A DNA stretch of 32,101 nt from contig RECJ01000222.1 of the NCBI GenBank assembly GCA_007694115.1, positions 1 to 32,101 of the forward strand. Reading direction: 5' to 3'. The notes below the pieces were generated by a model. It made no database searches. It was not told the origin of the DNA and worked only from the letters and a program-made list of their open reading frames with translations. A program made the translations under genes and the position numbers. Of this stretch, positions 27,615 to 32,101 are shown piece by piece. Within the stretch, counting starts at the first letter, position 1, and each line of letters begins with the position of its first letter. This DNA is from Leptolyngbya sp. DLM2.Bin27. Its GTDB lineage: Bacteria > Cyanobacteriota > Cyanobacteriia > Phormidesmidales > Phormidesmidaceae.

Positions 27615-27620
27615 TATAAT
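27615..27620 (+). promoter_or_regulatory. Candidate -10 box for the VOC gene
   Basis: A perfect TATAAT stands 39 bp before the ATG at 27660. No -35 hexamer lies at a usual distance (TTGAGC is only 13 bp away), so the assignment is tentative. It overlaps the region where the divergent pseudouridine synthase must begin. Confidence 0.35.
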
Positions 27621-27659
27621 TAATCATAGTGCGCCCTATCTCTGGACAATGTTGCGCCC

Positions 27660-28130
27660 ATGAGTGCTAGCTCTACCCCTCAAACCTTGGCTGCCCTGGA
27701 GCTGGGGCAGCTGCGCCGCATCCACCACCTGGCCCTCAATGTCAAGGATATGGATGCCTCGCGGCGATTCTATGGCGGGCTGCTGGGGCTACGAGAGCTA
27801 ACCGGCGACGAGGTAGACGACACCCTCAAAGAGCTGGTGGCCACGGGCAAGGTGGCCAACTTTGTGCTGCCCGACGGGCTAATTCTCGACTTGTTTGGGG
27901 CTCCAGACCTAGAGCCGCCCGACCCTGACCCCGATCAGTCATTCACCCGCGCCTACCATCTAGCCTTTGACATCGACCCGGCTCAGTTTGACGCCGCGCT
28001 GGCGGTGCTGGCGGCAAACCAGATTGCCATTGCCCACGGCCCCGTCACCCGCCCCACCGGGCGCGGCGTGTACTTCTATGACCCCGATGGCTTCATGGTC
28101 GAAATCCGCTGCGACCCGGTGGAGGAATAA
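27660..28130 (+). CDS. VOC (glyoxalase-fold) family protein
   Basis: A 156-residue protein with the paired beta-alpha-beta-beta-beta modules of the VOC superfamily. The first starts RRIHHLALNVKDMDASRRFYGGLLGLREL (metal-ligand His at about residue 22). The second starts YHLAFDIDPAQFDAALAVL and ends GRGVYFYDPDGFMVEIRCD with the usual Glu metal ligand. The family includes glyoxalases, dioxygenases and resistance proteins; the substrate is not predictable. It is divergent from the pseudouridine synthase with a short shared spacer and stands 70 bp before the caspase-like gene. Confidence 0.9.
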   Translation: MSASSTPQTLAALELGQLRRIHHLALNVKDMDASRRFYGGLLGLRELTGDEVDDTLKELVATGKVANFVLPDGLILDLFGAPDLEPPDPDPDQSFTRAYHLAFDIDPAQFDAALAVLAANQIAIAHGPVTRPTGRGVYFYDPDGFMVEIRCDPVEE

Positions 28131-28200
28131 AACGTTATGGGTGACGCAGTTTTCCCAACATGGCTAAACTGAGGAGCGAGCATCCTGTAAACCGCCGACA

Positions 28201-30069
28201 ATGAGCAAAAGCTGGGCCATTTGCATCGGCATTAACGATTACTACAACTTGCAACCCCTGCGCTATGCCGTCAGCGATGCCGCTGCCGTGCGCGACTTTT
28301 TTATGCAGGCAGGGCGCTTTGATCAGGTTTACTACTTTGCCGACGATGCGCCCCCCATTGAAACGCCCAGGGGGCCAATGCGCTCTGCGCCTACCTATGG
28401 CAACCTTAAGCGCTTTTTTCGTGAGCGATTTCAAGCCCCGTTTTTGAATGTGGGCGACAACTTCTGGCTGTTTTTTGCGGGCCACGGCGAGCTGCACGAA
28501 GGCCACGACTACCTCATGCCCCTAGATGTAGACCCTGGCAACCTCGAAGAAACTGCCCTGCGCCTGAGCGACCTGACCGCCTACCTGCGCAACAGCGGGG
28601 CCGACAACACCGTGCTGCTGCTCGATGCCTGCCGCAGCCAGGGCAGTCGTCTGGGTCTGGGTCTAGGTACCGAAGAGCAGCAGGGCATAGTGACGATCTA
28701 CTCGTGCAGCCCCCGCGAGTCGTCTTATGAAATCGAAGCGCTGGGCCATGGGGCCTTTACCCACGCTCTGCTAGAAGGGTTGCAGCTGCAAGGGGCAAAT
28801 AACTGCGCCACGGTAGAACGGCTCGACCAATACCTGCGCTACCAGGTGCCGGCGCTGAATGCTCAGTATGGTAAGCCGGCGCAGACCCCCTACACGGCGG
28901 TGGAGCCGCTGTCGAAAAATCACCTGATTTTGCTGCCCCAGAAGGCGACATTGCAGGATGTGCAGGCGCTCAAGATAGATGCCCAAAAGGCAGAACTAGA
29001 AGAAGATCTGGCCTTTGCCCAGCAGCTCTGGGTGCGGGTGCTGGCGGCTTCTAGGGTTGACCAAGATGCCATTGCTGCCTTTGGCCGCATTGCCCTCAGG
29101 CAATCCCAGCAGACGGCCAGCCCCGGCCCGGCTGCGGCCCCCACAGCGGGAAGCCGCAGCGTGAGGGACTCAGATCTCCGAGTTCTTGAAGAGCTCGGAG
29201 ATCTGGCCGCCGAGAGCACCCCAGCCCCCAGGTTTGAGTTTGAGGTGGTGACGGTAGATATCAAGGGTAAGATCGCCAGTCGCGAACAGCGCCATGCCGA
29301 GTACCGCCGTGAAGACCTAGGTGACGGTGTAACCCTAGACCTGGTGCTGATTGCTGGCGGCACCTTTACAATGGGTGCGTCAGACAGCGAAGAAGGCCGA
29401 GGTAATGGTGAAAGCCCTCAGCATCGGGTGGTGGTGCGGCCCTTTTTGATGGGCAAGTACCAGGTTACCCAGGCGCAGTGGCAAGCCGTTGCCGCTTTAC
29501 CCAGGGTAGCCCGTGACTTAAAGGCCGATCCAGCCCACTTTAAGGGCGAGAACCGCCCAGTTGAGCAGGTGAGTTGGGATGAGGCCGTGGAGTTTTGCCA
29601 GTGGCTGTCTAGGCACACCGGGCGTGAGTATCGCCTGCCCAGCGAAGCCGAGTGGGAATATGCCTGCCGGGCCGGGACGACGACCCCATTTTACTTGGGG
29701 TCAACGATTACGCCCGACTTGGTTAACTACAACGGCAACTACACCTATAGTGCTGGGCCAAAAGGGCAATATCGAAAACAAACGACTGACGTGGGCAGCT
29801 TTTTACCTAATGCCTTTGGTTTGTACGATATGCACGGCAATGTTTACGAGTGGTGCTTAGATCACTGGCATGAAAATTACCAGGATGCCCCTACTGACGG
29901 TAGAGCCTGGCTCAGCGGCGGCGATCCCTCAAAAAGGCTGCTGCGGGGCGGTTCGTGGGACGACTATCCGAAAAACTGCCGCTCGACCTTCCGCAGCAGG
30001 GATGCGCGTGTCTACAGGAGCGACGTCATCGGTTTTCGTGTAGTTTGCGCTTCCTCGTGGCCTCTTTAG
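28201..30069 (+). CDS. Orthocaspase (peptidase C14) fused to FGE-sulfatase domain; candidate DGR target
   Basis: A 622-residue two-domain protein. Residues 1-240 form a caspase-like p20 domain: KSWAICIGINDYYNLQPL, catalytic His95 in FFAGHG and Cys144 in LLLDACRS. A helical, then Ala/Pro-rich linker (about 250-345) carries an in-frame palindromic repeat. Residues 380-616 form an FGE-sulfatase/C-type-lectin fold: LVLIAGGTFTMGAS, RPVEQVSWDEAVEFCQWLS, YRLPSEAEWEYACRAGT, NAFGLYDMHGNVYEWC and LLRGGSW. The end (NCRSTFRSRDARVYRSDVIG then FRVV) matches the layout of variable regions of diversity-generating retroelements, where Asn codons of a template become varied. Such caspase-lectin fusions are known DGR targets in cyanobacteria. 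No signal peptide is present, so it is cytoplasmic, with a possible sensor or cell-death role (inference). Confidence 0.92.
   Translation: MSKSWAICIGINDYYNLQPLRYAVSDAAAVRDFFMQAGRFDQVYYFADDAPPIETPRGPMRSAPTYGNLKRFFRERFQAPFLNVGDNFWLFFAGHGELHEGHDYLMPLDVDPGNLEETALRLSDLTAYLRNSGADNTVLLLDACRSQGSRLGLGLGTEEQQGIVTIYSCSPRESSYEIEALGHGAFTHALLEGLQLQGANNCATVERLDQYLRYQVPALNAQYGKPAQTPYTAVEPLSKNHLILLPQKATLQDVQALKIDAQKAELEEDLAFAQQLWVRVLAASRVDQDAIAAFGRIALRQSQQTASPGPAAAPTAGSRSVRDSDLRVLEELGDLAAESTPAPRFEFEVVTVDIKGKIASREQRHAEYRREDLGDGVTLDLVLIAGGTFTMGASDSEEGRGNGESPQHRVVVRPFLMGKYQVTQAQWQAVAALPRVARDLKADPAHFKGENRPVEQVSWDEAVEFCQWLSRHTGREYRLPSEAEWEYACRAGTTTPFYLGSTITPDLVNYNGNYTYSAGPKGQYRKQTTDVGSFLPNAFGLYDMHGNVYEWCLDHWHENYQDAPTDGRAWLSGGDPSKRLLRGGSWDDYPKNCRSTFRSRDARVYRSDVIGFRVVCASSWPL
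29171..29205. repeat. 35-bp palindromic repeat within the caspase-like gene
   Basis: A palindrome centred on 29188: CAGATCTCCGAG and CTCGGAGATCTG are exact outer arms, and 16 of 17 arm positions pair in all. It is homologous to the intergenic copy at 10303-10335. It is in frame and adds about SDLRVLEELGDL to the interdomain linker, where an insertion is tolerated. Confidence 0.72.
29956..30060 (+). other. Putative DGR variable region at the 3' end of the caspase/FGE gene
   Basis: Residues 586-620. Codons at the positions that are Asn-rich in typical DGR templates here read Asp, Asp, Tyr, Phe, Ser, Asp, Val, Tyr, Ser, Asp and Val. Nearly all of these end in C or T, as expected if AAC/AAT codons of a template were altered at the two A positions. 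The flanks (GGSW, NCRS, IGFRVVC) are conserved framework. No template copy or reverse transcriptase is found in this window, and no stem-loop clearly follows. Confidence 0.5.
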
Positions 30070-30257
30070 TTGTCCTTTACACTTTTCTCCTACTGTTCTT
30101 TACCTTGGCGGGTGACGTTTCAAAGCCCTAATAGATGAGTTTCTACCCCCCGGTGCATCCGGCGCGGTCTGCTCAAGGGTGCTCCCCTAGAGCTCGATCG
30201 CTGGGCGTAGCACCGCGCTCCCCGGCCAGGGTCAGTACTAGCGTACTCATCTGGCAG

Positions 30258-30291
30258 CAAAAAACCCTCTGGAAAACTAATTCCAAAGGGC
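30258..30291 (-). terminator. Intrinsic terminator of the cyAbrB gene
   Basis: On the minus strand CCCTTTGGAA and TTCCAGAGGG pair (one internal mismatch) around a six-base loop, then TTTTTTGC follows. It lies 34 bp after the stop codon of the cyAbrB gene. Confidence 0.8.
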
Positions 30292-30324
30292 ATGGTGGGA
30301 AATTCTGTTTACAGATCAGCGCTG

Positions 30325-30714
30325 CTAGGACTGATCTTCGTTGCCCTCGTCGTCGAGCTTGACCAAGTGGATGTGTTTGTAACCCAACTTGATCTTAAAC
30401 TCGTCCCCAGACTTGAGGCCCATTTCTTGGGTATAGGCCGCCCCAATTACAATTTGACCATTCTTATGAACGGTTAAGCTGTAAGACGCCTCTCGGCCTC
30501 TGCCGTCAGAGCTCTTTTGGGGCTCTAGCTGAATGCCCTTAGCCGCTAGGAGCGCATCATAAAATTCGGCTAGAGCCACGCGGGTCTGCCCATCTTTGCT
30601 GACGGTGTAGTAGCCGCATTCCTTAGCGAGTTCACGCTTGCTCAGCGCGTCATTATCCTTGACCTTGGCTAGAAGTTCTTTGCCAGTCAAGGCTTCTTTA
30701 CTTTTTACTGTCAT
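30325..30714 (-). CDS. cyAbrB-type transcriptional regulator
   Basis: A 129-residue protein of the cyanobacteria-specific AbrB family. The N-terminal half has LTGKELLAKVKDNDALSKRELAKECGYYTV and RVALAEFYDALLAAKGI. The C-terminal AbrB-like DNA-binding half is GRGREASYSLTVHKNGQIVIGAAYTQEMGLKSGDEFKIKLGYKHIHL. Members act as global regulators of carbon/nitrogen balance, hydrogenase and cell-division genes; which paralogue this is (cyAbrB1 or cyAbrB2) cannot be settled here. ATG 30714 is chosen because the family begins with a short tail before LTGK; an in-frame upstream start at 30744 adds ten atypical residues. Confidence 0.93.
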   Translation of the reverse strand: MTVKSKEALTGKELLAKVKDNDALSKRELAKECGYYTVSKDGQTRVALAEFYDALLAAKGIQLEPQKSSDGRGREASYSLTVHKNGQIVIGAAYTQEMGLKSGDEFKIKLGYKHIHLVKLDDEGNEDQS

Positions 30715-31536
30715 GATTGAGATTTTCCACAGAGTACACGTCAAAAACTTACTATGGCCACCAGAAAAAATTTTCTAGTGCCTTCAGCTACTTTTTCGGG
30801 TGGCCTGGGCTATTTCTGGAAAAAAGAACCCACCTTTGTTTGGTGATCTTGCCGCTGTGGGGCGGGCTTTACCACCACCGGGGAGTCTATTTTCAGAAGT
30901 CGCCTGTTTCTAAAAGCCACCTTAGACGAAAAATCAGAAACTTTGTTCGCCATCAACAATGATTATAGATATTAATAGACTAAATGACTCTCGGATTTAA
31001 AGTCCAGTTTTATAAAAAAATTATGGCCCAGTTCTAGGTTGCGCAGGCTATTAACCTATTCTGTTTAGCCCGCTGTTGCAGCGCCAGCCCGGTGGGTGCT
31101 CGAATTATGTTCAAAGCGGCGCTAGGGATAGTGGAAATAATCAATCCCCCAGCGGCTGTCTGGTGCAGACCTCATCCCAGGCCAGACGTGAAATTTTGCC
31201 TGTGGAAAACTCTAGATCCCGAGCCAGCCTTGGTACATGAATAGCGCCCTACCCGTGCTCTACTCAGAGTTCAGATTAAAGCAAACGTTCTGTTAGAGGC
31301 GGGTGGAATAACAGAATGCAGGGCAGCTGGGCGAAGCTAGATTGGGAAGTAACTTGTGGAGTAGATGTTTGGGGATAAATAGTTAGGCCAAATTTGCAAA
31401 GTTGGGAGGTACTCGCAGCCGACCCTGGGGAGCGCCCCAGTTCACCAGCAGCATCCGGGGGGCATGTCAGCTAGGCCCAAGACACCCAATACAGATCTAA
31501 AGACATATCTAATCCAATGAGACGCCGATTCATTGC
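30715..31536. other. 822-bp spacer between cyAbrB and the psbA promoter
   Basis: No gene is supported. The stretch holds the cyAbrB upstream region (AT-rich, with CCAGAAAAAATTTTCTAG near 30760), an 8-bp inverted pair TTCTGTTA/TAACAGAA at 31288-31316, and a tight hairpin CTGGGG-AGCG-CCCCAG at 31425-31440. Base composition is more AT-rich around 30720-31020 than in neighbouring genes. It could hold a small RNA, but I see no clear promoter-terminator pair. Confidence 0.45.
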
Positions 31537-31565
31537 TTTACAAACTGTAACATTTCGGTTAATAT
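31537..31565 (+). promoter_or_regulatory. psbA promoter with HLR1-like RpaB site
   Basis: TTTACA (31537-31542) and TAATAT (31560-31565) are 17 bp apart, giving a 5' leader of about 65 bases. Over the -35 box, TTTACAAA-CT-GTAACATT (31537-31554) matches the high-light regulatory element HLR1, (G/T)TTACA(T/A)(T/A) twice with a 2-bp gap, with one mismatch in the second half. RpaB binding is expected by analogy with other high-light genes. The leader can fold at GTCC/GGAC (about 31587-31600). Confidence 0.65.
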
Positions 31566-31635
31566 AAGGACATACATAACCCGCTTGTCCCAGTCGGACG
31601 GGCATCTAGCAAACCTACCTGCCATTATTTCCATC

Positions 31636-32101
31636 ATGACAACGACCTTACAACGACAACAATCTGCCTCCCTGTGGGAGCAGTTTTGCCAGTGGGTGAC
31701 CAGCACCGAAAACCGCCTGTATGTGGGCTGGTTTGGCGTGCTGATGATTCCTACCCTGCTGGCTGCTACCGCCTGCTTCGTGGTTGCCTTCATCGCCGCC
31801 CCCCCCGTCGACATCGACGGCATCCGTGAGCCCGTCGCTGGCTCTCTGATGTACGGCAACAACATCATCTCCGGTGCGGTTGTGCCGTCTTCCAACGCCA
31901 TCGGCCTGCACTTCTACCCGATCTGGGAAGCTGCTTCCCTGGATGAGTGGCTGTACAACGGTGGCCCTTACCAGCTGGTGATTTTCCACTTCCTCATTGG
32001 CGTCTTCTGCTACATGGGTCGTGAGTGGGAACTGAGCTACCGCCTCGGCATGCGCCCCTGGATTTGCGTAGCCTACAGCGCTCCTGTGGCTGCTGCTACC
32101 G
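31636..32101 (+). CDS. psbA: Photosystem II D1 protein, Glu130 form, 5' part only
   Basis: The first 155 codons of D1 before the window ends (full length is about 360). The start is [20 protein letters not shown]. Recognisable landmarks are [16 protein letters not shown] (first membrane helix), Asp61 in [13 protein letters not shown] (near the Mn cluster), His118 in VIFHFLIG (accessory chlorophyll ligand) and [20 protein letters not shown]. Residue 130 is Glu, as in the D1 forms made in high light or stress (often called D1:2), where low-light forms have Gln. Glu130 alters hydrogen bonding to pheophytin. Together with the HLR1-like promoter this points to a high-light-inducible copy; other psbA copies are expected elsewhere in the genome. 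Confidence 0.97.
   Translation, partial: MTTTLQRQQSASLWEQFCQWVTSTENRLYVGWFGVLMIPTLLAATACFVVAFIAAPPVDIDGIREPVAGSLMYGNNIISGAVVPSSNAIGLHFYPIWEAASLDEWLYNGGPYQLVIFHFLIGVFCYMGREWELSYRLGMRPWICVAYSAPVAAAT

Noticed and set aside
30070..30260. Search for the DGR template repeat just downstream of the caspase gene
   Set aside because: Nothing in this stretch resembles 29956-30060, so no template is claimed here.
30717..30962. 81-codon plus-strand frame upstream of psbA
   Set aside because: It starts inside the cyAbrB leader, is rich in aromatic residues without domain pattern, and has no ribosome site.

Overview
The window comes from a GC-rich cyanobacterial chromosome. It carries more than twenty copies of the HIP1 octamer GCGATCGC, the cyanobacterial split of atpD-atpC away from the other ATP synthase genes, ycf65/PSRP-3, a GUN4-domain gene, a cyAbrB regulator and, at the right edge, the start of a psbA (photosystem II D1) gene. 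The style of the genes suggests a filamentous Leptolyngbya/Nodosilinea-like organism, but that placement is inference.

Layout. 1-7000: cobI (cobalamin synthesis), then a co-directional group of a TonB-like envelope protein, an RND adaptor lipoprotein and an RND pump. 6895-7951: a four-unit 16-bp tandem repeat in front of a GUN4-domain gene, then a small convergent secreted protein. 8200-10188: a DrrA/DrrB-type ABC exporter on the minus strand. 10189-11925: a gene-poor stretch with repeats, one short conserved gene (minus strand) and a long leader before a RhlE-like RNA helicase that has DECD in place of DEAD. 13349-17745: ppk (minus) divergent from atpD-atpC (plus), closed by a 34-bp perfectly palindromic terminator. 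18004-22864: ycf65, a HAD-type hydrolase, a PEP-CTERM protein, a LysR regulator and thrC. 23072-26399: poorly characterised cell-envelope or secreted proteins. 26651-30714: an RluD-type pseudouridine synthase with no ordinary start codon for its S4 domain, a VOC-fold protein, a caspase/FGE-sulfatase fusion and cyAbrB. 30715-32101: a long spacer, a promoter with an HLR1-like RpaB site, and psbA (cut by the window edge).

Most of the genes are single transcription units of core cyanobacterial metabolism. The unusual material is of two kinds. The first is the 622-residue orthocaspase/FGE-sulfatase protein: its C-terminal residues 587-609 have the composition and position of the variable region of a diversity-generating retroelement (DGR) target. 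No reverse transcriptase or template repeat is visible here, so diversification would have to act in trans. The second is a set of small dispersed repeats: a 105-119 bp MITE-like dyad element in four copies, a 73-bp element in two copies, and a 33-35 bp palindrome in two copies, one of which lies in frame inside the caspase gene.
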